A stretch of 64,000 nt of DNA, from positions 496,001-560,000 of the forward strand of contig NZ_JAGTUK010000001.1 of NCBI RefSeq assembly GCF_018224615.1. Direction: 5' to 3'. Every line of letters starts with the position of its first letter. Position 1 is the first letter of the stretch. Both the position numbers and the translations under genes were made by a program. The notes below the pieces were generated by a model, which made no database searches, was not told where the DNA came from, and saw only the letters and a list, made by a program, of their open reading frames with translations. The DNA is from Microbacterium paraoxydans (GTDB lineage: Bacteria > Actinomycetota > Actinomycetes > Actinomycetales > Microbacteriaceae). Of the stretch, positions 49,460 to 57,748 are shown in pieces.

Positions 49460-51876
49460 CCGCGCCCGCCACGACCCCCGCGACCATGGCCCCCGCGTCC
49501 GCGCTGCCCGTGCGCCGCTGGGTCCTCGACCTCGGGGCGACCGCGCTGCTGTCGCTCACGGCGCTCGTCGGCTTCTGGCCCACGTTCGCCGGACCCTCGT
49601 TCCTTCCCGCCGTGGTCGGCGGCATCGTGCTGGGCCTCGCGATCGCGGCCGTGTCGGCGTGGCGCCGCTGGGGCATCCTGATCGTCGCGGGGCTCACGGT
49701 CGCGGCGTACTTCGTGTTCGGCGGGGCGCTCGCCCTCCCGCAGACCGCCCTGCTCGGTTTCGTGCCGTCGCTGGAGACGCTGCAGAAGCTCGCGCTCGGC
49801 ACCGTCACGTCGTGGAAGCAGCTGCTGACGACCGTGGCCCCGGTCGCGGCGGCCGACGGGCACCTCGTGGCGCCGTTCCTGCTGGCGCTCGTGGTGACGG
49901 TGCTCACGGCGTCGCTCGCGCTGCGGCTGCGGTCGGTCGCGTGGGCGCTGATCCCCGCGGGCGTGCTCCTCATGCTGGTGATCGCGCTCGGCACGCCGGA
50001 GCCTGCGTTCCCGCTGGTGCAGGGCCTCGTGTTCGCGCTGGTCAGCATGGCCTGGCTCGCGCTGCGGCAGCTGTGGGCGCCGCAGAACATGGCGGTGTCG
50101 GTGAGCGAGGTCGATCCCTCCCGCGCGGCGCACATGCGGATGCGGCGGCTGCTGGCCGGGGTGGCCGTGCTCGCGGTGGCCGGGGGCGCCGGGGTCGCGA
50201 CGAGTGCGATCGCCTCGCCCGCGCAGCCGCGGCACGTGTTCCGCGACGTGATCATCCCGCCGTTCGACATCCGCGACTATCCGAGCCCGCTGCAGGCGTT
50301 CCGCAAGAACGTGCGCGACGAGGCCGACGAGACGCTGTTCACGGTGCAGGGGCTGCCCAAGGGCGCCCGCATCCGCACGGCCGTGATGGATCAGTTCGAC
50401 GGCATGGTCTACAACGTCACCGACGGCGGTCCCACGTCGTCGAGCGCGTTCGCACCGCTGCGGTCGGCCATGGCGCCGGAGGCGGAGGGCGTGCCCGTGA
50501 CGCTCAAGATCGCGATCGACGGCTACCGCGGGGTGTGGATGCCCACGGCGGGGCAGCTCGACGAGATCCGTTTCGCCGGGGATCGCGCGGAGGAGCTCCG
50601 CCGCGGCACGTACGTGAACACCTCGACCGGGACCGCGGTCGCGACGCCGTCGCTCGGCAAGGGCGACCAGTTCACGGTCGACGCGATCATTCCCGAGCAG
50701 CCCGACGACGAGCAGCTCGCCGAGGTGCCGTTCGGCCGGGTCACGATGCCGAAGCCGAGCAACGTGCCGGAGGAGCTCACGTCGCTCGCGGCCGAGACCG
50801 TGTCGGGCGCGGAGAGCCCGATCGAGCAGGTGCGGGCGCTCGAGAACTTCCTCTCGGAGGGCGGCTTCTTCAGCCACGGCCTGGAGGGGGAGGTGCTGTC
50901 GCGCGCGGGTCACACGGCCGAGCGCATCTCGACCCTCGTCGGCGGGGAGCAGATGATCGGCGACGACGAGCAGTACGCGGTGGCGATGGCGCTGCTGGCC
51001 GGTCAGCTCGACATCCCCGCGCGCGTCGTGATGGGCTACTACCCCGACGAGGAGCAGGCCGGTGAGGCCGTGTTCGAGGCGACCGGCGACAACGTGCACG
51101 CGTGGGTCGAGGTGAACTTCGACGGCATCGGCTGGGTCACGTTCAACCCCACGCCGCCCGAGGATCAGGTGCCGAACGACCAGAACACCAAGCCCCGGGT
51201 GGACCCGAAGCCGCAGGTGCTGCAGCCGCCGCCTCCGCCTCAGGAGCCGGTGGATCTGCCGCCGACCCTGCCGGACGACCGCGAGTCGGAGGATGAGAGC
51301 CTGAACCTGGCGGGCATCATCGGGGCGATCCTGCTGATCGGCGGGATCTCGCTCGCGGTGATCGCGCTGCTGATGTCGCCGTTCATCGTGATCGGGGCGT
51401 GGAAGGCCGCGCGGCGTCGTGCGCGTCGGTCGGCCGCGCGCACGGCCGACCGCATCAGCGGCGGCTGGGACGAGCTGACCGACCGTGCGGTCGACTACGG
51501 TGCCCGGCTGGCCCCGGGCGGCACGCGCGGCGAGGAGGCGGCCGCGGTGGCCTCGGCGCTCACGGTGCCGCAGGTCACGGCCCTGGCCGAGCGCGCCGAC
51601 GCGGAGGTGTTCGGGCCGACGGAGCCGACGCCGCAGGACGTGGACGCCTTCTGGAACGAGGTCGACGAGATCGTCGGCGGCCTCGGCGCGGAGGCCGGCT
51701 TCTGGAAGCGCATCAGGGCACGGCTGAGCGTGCGCTCGCTGCTGGGCGGTTCCGCGGTGTCGCAGGGCTTGCAGAATCTGAAGGATGCGGCGGCCGCGCG
51801 CGTACGCCGCGAACCTGGCACCATCGAGAGCAACGACGAGACGCCCCCGCCGTCGACCGAGAGGGAGACCCCATGA
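49456..51876 (+). CDS. Transglutaminase-like membrane protein (TgpA-type), probable pseudoenzyme
   Basis: An 806-aa protein with N-terminal membrane segments (about 24-240), an extracellular transglutaminase-like domain (about 430-570), a Pro-rich linker, another membrane helix (about 617-640) and a cytoplasmic tail. The domain keeps the surrounding pattern GDDEQYAVAMALL and NVHAWVEV and GIGWVTFNPTP. The position of the catalytic Cys (usually G-x-C-E) is Asp504, His548 is kept, and the Asp of the DPT motif is Asn564. Two of three triad residues are therefore replaced, so cross-linking activity is unlikely and a structural or binding role is expected. It overlaps DUF58 and the RDD-FHA gene. 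Confidence 0.9.
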   Translation: MTAPATTPATMAPASALPVRRWVLDLGATALLSLTALVGFWPTFAGPSFLPAVVGGIVLGLAIAAVSAWRRWGILIVAGLTVAAYFVFGGALALPQTALLGFVPSLETLQKLALGTVTSWKQLLTTVAPVAAADGHLVAPFLLALVVTVLTASLALRLRSVAWALIPAGVLLMLVIALGTPEPAFPLVQGLVFALVSMAWLALRQLWAPQNMAVSVSEVDPSRAAHMRMRRLLAGVAVLAVAGGAGVATSAIASPAQPRHVFRDVIIPPFDIRDYPSPLQAFRKNVRDEADETLFTVQGLPKGARIRTAVMDQFDGMVYNVTDGGPTSSSAFAPLRSAMAPEAEGVPVTLKIAIDGYRGVWMPTAGQLDEIRFAGDRAEELRRGTYVNTSTGTAVATPSLGKGDQFTVDAIIPEQPDDEQLAEVPFGRVTMPKPSNVPEELTSLAAETVSGAESPIEQVRALENFLSEGGFFSHGLEGEVLSRAGHTAERISTLVGGEQMIGDDEQYAVAMALLAGQLDIPARVVMGYYPDEEQAGEAVFEATGDNVHAWVEVNFDGIGWVTFNPTPPEDQVPNDQNTKPRVDPKPQVLQPPPPPQEPVDLPPTLPDDRESEDESLNLAGIIGAILLIGGISLAVIALLMSPFIVIGAWKAARRRARRSAARTADRISGGWDELTDRAVDYGARLAPGGTRGEEAAAVASALTVPQVTALAERADAEVFGPTEPTPQDVDAFWNEVDEIVGGLGAEAGFWKRIRARLSVRSLLGGSAVSQGLQNLKDAAAARVRREPGTIESNDETPPPSTERETP

Positions 51877-53147
51877 CGCCGCCCGCGCTCGCGCAGATCG
51901 CGCCGATCTCCCGCCGGGTGATCGCCTACGTCATCGATGCCGCGATCGCGGCGGGCCTCGGCGTTCTGCTGGGCGGCGGGCTGCTGGTGGCGACGTCGCT
52001 GTCCGGCGGCCTGGAGGCGTCGTTGATGACGCTGCTGATCGGCGGTCCGATCGTGAGCCTCGTGCTGCTGGCGTGGTTCGTGGTCTACACCGTGATGCAG
52101 GCGGGTACCGGGTCGATCGGCATGCGCGCGCAGGGGCTGCGGCTCGTGACGGCGGCCGACGGGGAGCCGCTGGGCTTCGGGCGGGCGCTGCTGCGCAACA
52201 TCGTGTTCGGTCTGGCCGGGGCGATCGTGGTGGGCTACTTCAGCCCGCTGTTCGACGGCTCCGGCCGGTTCCAGGGCTGGCACGACAAGGCGGCCGGGTC
52301 GCTGATGCTCGACGCGCGGGTTGCAGCCCCCGAGCCCGAGCCGGAGCCCGAGCCCGTGGTGGAGGCTCCGCCGCTGCTGCCCGCACCGTCGTTCGAGCGG
52401 CTGCCACCCGCGCCGATGCCCGGGTTCGCTCCCGCCGGAGCCCCCGCGGCTGCGGCGGCGCCCGACGCGACGCCGGCCACGCCGGGGCCCGCGACGCCCG
52501 CGGCTCCGACCCCCGCGGCTCCTGCCGCGGTTCCCGCGCAGGACTCGGGGATGATCGCGTACGTTCCCGGCATCACGCAGGACTCCCGCCCCGCGGCTCC
52601 CGCGGCTCCGGCTCCCGCTGCTCCGGCTCCCGCTGCTCCGGCTCCCGCGGCTCCTCCGGCTCCCGCTGCTCCGGCTCCCGCGGCTCCGGCTGCTCCGGCC
52701 CACGCGGCTCCGGCTCCGGCTCCCGCTGCTCCGGCTCCGGCGGCTCCGGCTCCCGCTGCTCCGGTCGCCGCGACGCCCGCGGCCGAGGCGGACGACCTGG
52801 AGGAGACGCGCATCAGCATCCCCGGGCACCGGCTGGTGTTCACGTGGGACGACGGCACGCGCGTCCCGGTCTCGCGGCGCACGGTGTTCGGCCGCAATCC
52901 CGCGGTCGAGGAGGGTGCCGTGATCGTGCCCGTGCGCGACGAGACGCTGTCGCTGTCGAAGACCCACTTCGAGGCCGCGTCGGAGGCGTCGGGCGGCTGG
53001 GTGCTCGACCGGCACTCCACGAACGGCCTCACGATCGTGCGGGACGGCCAGCGCCTCGCGTGCCCGCCCGGTCAGCGCGTGCCGATCCGCCTCGGCGACG
53101 TGATCGAGATCGGCGACCGCGTCGTGATGGTGGGAGGCTACGCATGA
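51873..53147 (+). CDS. RDD membrane domain and FHA domain protein
   Basis: A 424-aa protein. The RDD domain with three hydrophobic segments (about 15-135) includes GTGSIGMRAQGLRLV and GWHDKAAGSLMLD. A long Ala/Pro linker (about 150-305) follows, then a C-terminal FHA domain (about 320-424) with TVFGRNP, LSLSKTHFEA and HSTNGLTIV, the phosphothreonine-binding Arg, Ser and Asn-Gly positions. A Thr-Arg-Ile motif (EETRISI) just before the FHA domain may be a kinase target. It probably brings phosphorylated partners to the membrane. Confidence 0.92.
   Translation: MTPPALAQIAPISRRVIAYVIDAAIAAGLGVLLGGGLLVATSLSGGLEASLMTLLIGGPIVSLVLLAWFVVYTVMQAGTGSIGMRAQGLRLVTAADGEPLGFGRALLRNIVFGLAGAIVVGYFSPLFDGSGRFQGWHDKAAGSLMLDARVAAPEPEPEPEPVVEAPPLLPAPSFERLPPAPMPGFAPAGAPAAAAAPDATPATPGPATPAAPTPAAPAAVPAQDSGMIAYVPGITQDSRPAAPAAPAPAAPAPAAPAPAAPPAPAAPAPAAPAAPAHAAPAPAPAAPAPAAPAPAAPVAATPAAEADDLEETRISIPGHRLVFTWDDGTRVPVSRRTVFGRNPAVEEGAVIVPVRDETLSLSKTHFEAASEASGGWVLDRHSTNGLTIVRDGQRLACPPGQRVPIRLGDVIEIGDRVVMVGGYA
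52592..52763 (+). repeat. Ala-Pro coding repeat in the RDD-FHA linker
   Basis: Units such as GCTCCCGCTGCTCCG recur, encoding an Ala-Ala-Pro-Ala-Pro linker. It is a likely slippage-prone, rod-like spacer. Confidence 0.75.
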
Positions 53148-53962
53148 CCGCCCCGCTCGTGGTGTCCACGGGAGCCGCGACCCATTCGGGCCTGCGCCGC
53201 CCGCTCAACGAAGACGCGTACATGGCCAGTGCGCCGCTGTTCCTGGTCGCCGACGGCATGGGCGGCCACGAGGCGGGGGAGCGCGCGAGCGCCGCCGTGA
53301 TTGACGAGTTCGCCCGGTTCATCGGCCGCGCCGACCTCGAGCTCGACGACCTGCTCGACGCGCTCGCCAGGGCCAGGGCGGCCGTGGAGGATCTGTCCAC
53401 CGCGGGCAACGGCCGTGCGGGCACCACGCTGAGCGGCGTGGTCGTGGCCTCGGTCGAGGGCATGGGCTACTGGCTCACGGTGAACATCGGCGACTCCCGC
53501 ACCTACCGCTTCGCGGACGGCGAGCTGGAGCAGATCAGCGTCGACCACTCGGTGGTGCAGGAGCTCATCGAGTCGGGCGAGCTGACGGTCGAGGAGGCCG
53601 CGCACGACCGCCGCCGCAACATCATCACGCGGGCGATCGGCGCGAGCAGCACGGGTGACGCCGACTACTGGCTGTTCCCCGCCGAGCTCGGCGATCGCAT
53701 GCTGATCTGCTCCGACGGGCTCACCACCGAGGTGTCCGATGCCCGCATCACGCAGATCCTCGGTGCCGAGCCCGACCCGCAGCGCGCCGCCGACCTCCTG
53801 GTCGACGAGGCCGTGCAGGCGGGCGGCCGGGACAACATCACCGTGGTCGTCGTCGACGCCGTGTCGGTCGCCTCGCGGCCGGGCACGCTGCTGCTGTCCG
53901 ACGACACCGACATCGACGCCGACACGCGCCCGCGCGAGGCCGCAGCAGGAGGGGTTCGCTGA
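53144..53962 (+). CDS. PP2C-type Ser/Thr protein phosphatase
   Basis: A 272-aa cytoplasmic phosphatase. Metal-binding motifs RRPLNEDAY, LVADGMGGHEAGE, VNIGDSRTY, CSDGLTTE and GRDNIT are all present in PP2C order. It would reverse the phosphorylation made by the kinase two genes downstream. It overlaps the RDD-FHA gene by 4 nt and the FHA gene by 1 nt. Confidence 0.95.
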   Translation: MTAPLVVSTGAATHSGLRRPLNEDAYMASAPLFLVADGMGGHEAGERASAAVIDEFARFIGRADLELDDLLDALARARAAVEDLSTAGNGRAGTTLSGVVVASVEGMGYWLTVNIGDSRTYRFADGELEQISVDHSVVQELIESGELTVEEAAHDRRRNIITRAIGASSTGDADYWLFPAELGDRMLICSDGLTTEVSDARITQILGAEPDPQRAADLLVDEAVQAGGRDNITVVVVDAVSVASRPGTLLLSDDTDIDADTRPREAAAGGVR

Positions 53963-55341
53963 TGCAGACGATCTACCGACCGGGACCGTGGTACCTGATC
54001 GTGATCCCCGGTGCCCTGGTGGCGCTGCCGCCGGATGTGCCGGGTGCGACGGTCACGGCGCTGTGGGAGCGGCTGCCCGCGGAGCGCAGCCTGGCGACCG
54101 TGATCGACGTGCTCACGACGCAGGCGGGCGGGTCGTTCTCGACCATGCCGTCGTTCGTCGCGGCGGTGCTGGAGGGGACCGATGCGCGCGTGGCCGTGCG
54201 CGGACCGCTCACGGTGCGCGTGACCGGTGCCGACGACGAGACCGCGACGTTCTCCGGGGCTGACGTGACCACGTGGAGCGAGCGGTTCGTGCCCGGTGCG
54301 TCGTCGGTCGAGATCACCGTGGACGACGACGACGCGGGCACCGCGCTCCCCGTGCACACCGGGATCGTGCTGGCCGCGGCGGTGAGCGCCGAGCTGGAGC
54401 CGACCGACGCCGAGGCGCTCGAGGGCTCTGCGGGCCCCGCGCCCGTGCTGGCCGAGACCCCGCGCCCCGCCCCGTCCGCCTCGGTCGCCCCTGCTGCTCC
54501 CGTCGCGCCGCCCGCCCCGCCCGTGGTTCCGGCCGCCCCGGTCGCGGGCACCTCGGTTCCGCTCCCGCCACCGCCGTCGGGTCTTGCGGCCCCCGGCGGT
54601 TTCGCGTCGGAGGACGACGCGGCCGCTGCGGCTGCCGCGGCCGCTGCCGACGAGGCCCCGACCGCTGCCGACGAGCCCGCGGAGGCCGAAGAGCCCGCCG
54701 CGAGCTCCGCGGACGCCGTGCCCGACGCGACGCTCGTGCCCACCGAGGCCACGCTCGCACCGCCCGTGGACGAGTTCGACCACCTGTGGGGCGAGACCGT
54801 GCACACGCCGATCGAAGCCGCCGCGGTGCGTCCGAGCGAGGAGCCCGAGTCCGCGCCGGCCGAGCCCGAGGCGGCGTCGGCCGGTGACCACGACGGCTCG
54901 ACCATCTCCGCTGCGGAGCTGCGCGACCTGCGACAGCAGCCCGCCGTCGCACCGGACGCCCCCACCGAGGTCATCCCGGTCGCTGCGCCCGCGGCGGCCT
55001 CGACCGGGCGCATCCGCGTCTCGACGGGGCAGGTGGTCACGCTCGACCGCACCGTCATCATCGGTCGTCGTCCGCGCTCGACCAGGGCGAGCGGCGCGAA
55101 CATGCCGCACCTGATCGCGGTGGAGAGCCCGCAGCAGGACATCTCGCGCAGCCACCTCGAGGTGCGTCCGGAGGGCGACACCGTGGTGGTGATCGACCTG
55201 CACACCACGAACGGCTCGACGCTGCTGCGTCCCGGTGCCGACCCCGTGCGCCTGCACCCCGGCGAGCAGACGCTCGTGCTGTCGGGTGACGTGGTGGACC
55301 TCGGCGACGGCGTGACCGTCGCGTTCGAGGACCTGCCGTGA
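53962..55341 (+). CDS. FHA-domain adaptor protein with long Pro/Ala linker
   Basis: A 459-aa soluble protein. The N-terminal region (about 1-125) is unrecognised. A disordered Ala/Pro/Glu-rich middle (130-340) follows, then a C-terminal FHA domain (about 345-459) with VIIGRRPRS, DISRSHLEVR and TTNGSTLL. A Thr-Glu-Val motif (DAPTEVIPV) lies before the FHA domain. The layout matches phospho-dependent adaptors in kinase/phosphatase operons. Its partner is unknown. Confidence 0.9.
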   Translation: MQTIYRPGPWYLIVIPGALVALPPDVPGATVTALWERLPAERSLATVIDVLTTQAGGSFSTMPSFVAAVLEGTDARVAVRGPLTVRVTGADDETATFSGADVTTWSERFVPGASSVEITVDDDDAGTALPVHTGIVLAAAVSAELEPTDAEALEGSAGPAPVLAETPRPAPSASVAPAAPVAPPAPPVVPAAPVAGTSVPLPPPPSGLAAPGGFASEDDAAAAAAAAAADEAPTAADEPAEAEEPAASSADAVPDATLVPTEATLAPPVDEFDHLWGETVHTPIEAAAVRPSEEPESAPAEPEAASAGDHDGSTISAAELRDLRQQPAVAPDAPTEVIPVAAPAAASTGRIRVSTGQVVTLDRTVIIGRRPRSTRASGANMPHLIAVESPQQDISRSHLEVRPEGDTVVVIDLHTTNGSTLLRPGADPVRLHPGEQTLVLSGDVVDLGDGVTVAFEDLP

Positions 55342-57026
55342 GTCGTCGCCCCTCCCCGCCGCCCGCACTGCCCGGCTTCACGTACGTGGAGCCGCTGGGC
55401 ACGGGCGGCTTCGCGGACGTCTTCCTGTACGAGCAGGAGATGCCGCGGCGACGCGTCGCGGTGAAGGTGCTGCTCGCGGACCGCATCTCCAGCGGTGCGG
55501 CGCAGGAGTTCGCCGACGAGGCGAACGTGATGGCGATGCTGTCCACGCACCCCGCGATCGTCACGATCTACCAGGCGGGGGTCGCGGGCGACGGCCGCCC
55601 GTACCTGGTGATGGAGTACTGCCCCCGGCCGAACCTGCAGCTGCGCTCGCGCAAGGAGCCGTTCTCGGTGGCCGAGGCGCTGCGCGTGGGCATCCAGGTC
55701 GCGGGCGCGGTGGAGACCGCCCACCGCGCCGGCGTGCTGCACCGCGATATCAAGCCGGCGAACATCCTCGTCACGGAGTACAACCGGCCCGCACTGACCG
55801 ACTTCGGCATCGCGTCCACCACGGGTGCGACGGGCGAGGCGTCGGGCATGTCGATCCCGTGGTCGCCGCCGGAGTCGTTCGCCGAGCCGCCGCAGAGCGG
55901 TCCGCGCACCGACGTGTGGGCGCTGGGCGCCACGCTCTACACGCTGCTCGCCGGGCGGTCGCCGTTCGAGCGGCCGGGGGAGCGCAACTCGAGCGCCGAC
56001 CTGATCGAGCGCATCGAGCGGGCGGCCCTTCCGCCCCTCGGTCGCCCGGACTCGCCCGAGAGCCTGCAGCGGCTGCTGGAGCGGGCGATGGCGAAGAACC
56101 CCGACGACCGGTTCCCCAGTGCCGTCGCGTTCGCCCGTGCGCTGCAGAAGGTGCAGATCGAGCTGTCGCACTCGGTCACCCCGATCGACATCGTCGACGA
56201 CCACCCGCCCGCGGAAGACCTGGACGACGATAACGACGGTCTCACCCGGGTGCGCGAGATCGTCAGCATCGACCCGGGCATGTCCACGTCCACGCGGCCG
56301 TCCGCGGCGACGCAGCCCAAGGGCCCGTCGGTCGTGGCGCCCGACGCCCCGCGGTTCGACTCCCCGCCGCGCCCGGCACCGGACGTGGAGCAGACGCAGC
56401 GCCGCGACAGCGCCGGCCCCGCGGCGGCCGCCACCCCGGTCGCTCCGGCGACCCCCGCCGCTCCCGCCGCCCCCGGCCCCGACCGCGACGACCGCACGAT
56501 CCTCCGCCCGCCGCAGGTCGTGCAGCCCGAGGCTCCCGCGCCCGTGCGCGCCCCGGAGCCGGTCGTCCCCGCCCCGGAGGCCCCGGTCGCCGCGGAGTCT
56601 CCCGCCCCGAGGTCGCGCCGCGGACTGTGGATCGGGCTCGCCGCGGCCGCCGTGGTCGTGGTGGTCGGCGGCATCGTCGGCCTCAACGTGCTGGTGTCCG
56701 GCCTCACACCCGCTCCGGCCCCGGAGAGCACCGAGTCCGCGGTGGACCCGCAGGACCCGGTGTCCGACGCGGTGCCCAAGGTCACCGAGCTCACCGGAAC
56801 CCGGGCGGGGGAGCAGGTCACGTTCACGTGGCAGAACCCCGACCCGCAGGAGGACGACAGCTTCATCTGGAGTGAGACCGGCAGCGCGGCCGACGGTGCC
56901 GTGAAGCAGACGGCCGAGCCGACCGTCACCTTCACGCCCGCGTCCGCGGGCGAGGTGTGCGTCGAGGTCATGCTGCGCCGCGGCGACGGCCGGGCGTCCG
57001 AGCCCGTGACGGGGTGCGTGCCGTGA
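55338..57026 (+). CDS. Transmembrane Ser/Thr protein kinase (PknB-like)
   Basis: A 562-aa receptor kinase. The N-terminal kinase domain (about 12-275) has GTGGFADV, Lys43 in VAVKVL, the catalytic loop HRDIKPANIL (Asp137) and DFG (Asp155). The Pro/Ala-rich juxtamembrane part has several Thr-x-Ile/Val sites (DDRTILRP). A single membrane helix lies at about 432-455, and an outer Fn3-like domain (about 480-562) ends in CVP. The outer part is not PASTA, so the signal is not likely to be peptidoglycan fragments. Start and stop both overlap neighbours by 4 nt. Confidence 0.95.
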   Translation: MSRRPSPPPALPGFTYVEPLGTGGFADVFLYEQEMPRRRVAVKVLLADRISSGAAQEFADEANVMAMLSTHPAIVTIYQAGVAGDGRPYLVMEYCPRPNLQLRSRKEPFSVAEALRVGIQVAGAVETAHRAGVLHRDIKPANILVTEYNRPALTDFGIASTTGATGEASGMSIPWSPPESFAEPPQSGPRTDVWALGATLYTLLAGRSPFERPGERNSSADLIERIERAALPPLGRPDSPESLQRLLERAMAKNPDDRFPSAVAFARALQKVQIELSHSVTPIDIVDDHPPAEDLDDDNDGLTRVREIVSIDPGMSTSTRPSAATQPKGPSVVAPDAPRFDSPPRPAPDVEQTQRRDSAGPAAAATPVAPATPAAPAAPGPDRDDRTILRPPQVVQPEAPAPVRAPEPVVPAPEAPVAAESPAPRSRRGLWIGLAAAAVVVVVGGIVGLNVLVSGLTPAPAPESTESAVDPQDPVSDAVPKVTELTGTRAGEQVTFTWQNPDPQEDDSFIWSETGSAADGAVKQTAEPTVTFTPASAGEVCVEVMLRRGDGRASEPVTGCVP

Positions 57027-57748
57027 GCGCGGTAGCGGGGGTCACGGTCGAGTTCGCCGGCGAGTACTACCCGATCGACCGCGGGAACCGGTTCGTGGTG
57101 GGACGCGAGGGGGATCTCGCGCTCGACGACAACCTGTTCCTCCACCGGCACTTCCTCGAGATCAGCGAGGGCGACGGGCTGTGGTGGCTGAGCAACATCG
57201 GCACCCGGCTCACCGCCACCGTCACCGACTCGGCGGGCGGGGTGCAGGCGTGGCTCGCGCCGGGTGCGCGACTGCCGCTGGTGTTCGAGACCACCACGGT
57301 CGTGTTCAGTGCGGGTCCCACCACGTACGAGCTGGTGCTGCACGCCGCCGAACCCGCGTTCCGCGCCACCAAGCGCGACTACGACGACGACGGCATGTCG
57401 ACCATCGGCGACGTGCCGTTGACCCTCAGCCAGAAGCTGCTCATCCTGGCGCTCGCCGAGCCGCAGCTGCGCCGCGACGGCACGGGCATGAGCGAGATCC
57501 CGTCGTCGGCGAAGGCGGCCGAGCGGCTGGGGTGGACGGTCACCCGGTTCAACCGCAAACTCGACAACGTGTGCGACAAGTTCGATCGCGTGGGCGTGCC
57601 CGGGATGCGCGGCGGTCAGCGCAGTTTCGCCACCAACCGTCGTGCCCGGCTGGTGGAGCACGTGATCGCGTCGCGACTCGTCACGAAGGACGACCTCCCG
57701 CTGCTGGACGCCCCGCAGCCGAGTGAGGCAGAGGGAGACAACGAGTGA
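57023..57748 (+). CDS. FHA-like and helical (winged-helix-like) C-terminal domain protein
   Basis: A 241-aa protein. The N-terminal part (about 1-110) follows a degenerate FHA pattern (RFVVGREGDL, FLHRHFLEI). The C-terminal part (about 130-215) has LSQKLLILALAEPQLR and AAERLGWTVTRFNRKLDNVC, read as a small helix-turn-helix fold. It may link phosphorylation to transcription of the locus or bind the FtsK ATPase encoded next. The GTG start overlaps the kinase stop. Confidence 0.8.
   Translation: MSAVAGVTVEFAGEYYPIDRGNRFVVGREGDLALDDNLFLHRHFLEISEGDGLWWLSNIGTRLTATVTDSAGGVQAWLAPGARLPLVFETTTVVFSAGPTTYELVLHAAEPAFRATKRDYDDDGMSTIGDVPLTLSQKLLILALAEPQLRRDGTGMSEIPSSAKAAERLGWTVTRFNRKLDNVCDKFDRVGVPGMRGGQRSFATNRRARLVEHVIASRLVTKDDLPLLDAPQPSEAEGDNE

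Noticed and set aside
52592..52763. CRISPR-like array
   Set aside because: The repeats are contiguous codons for an Ala/Pro linker in frame, with no unique spacers.
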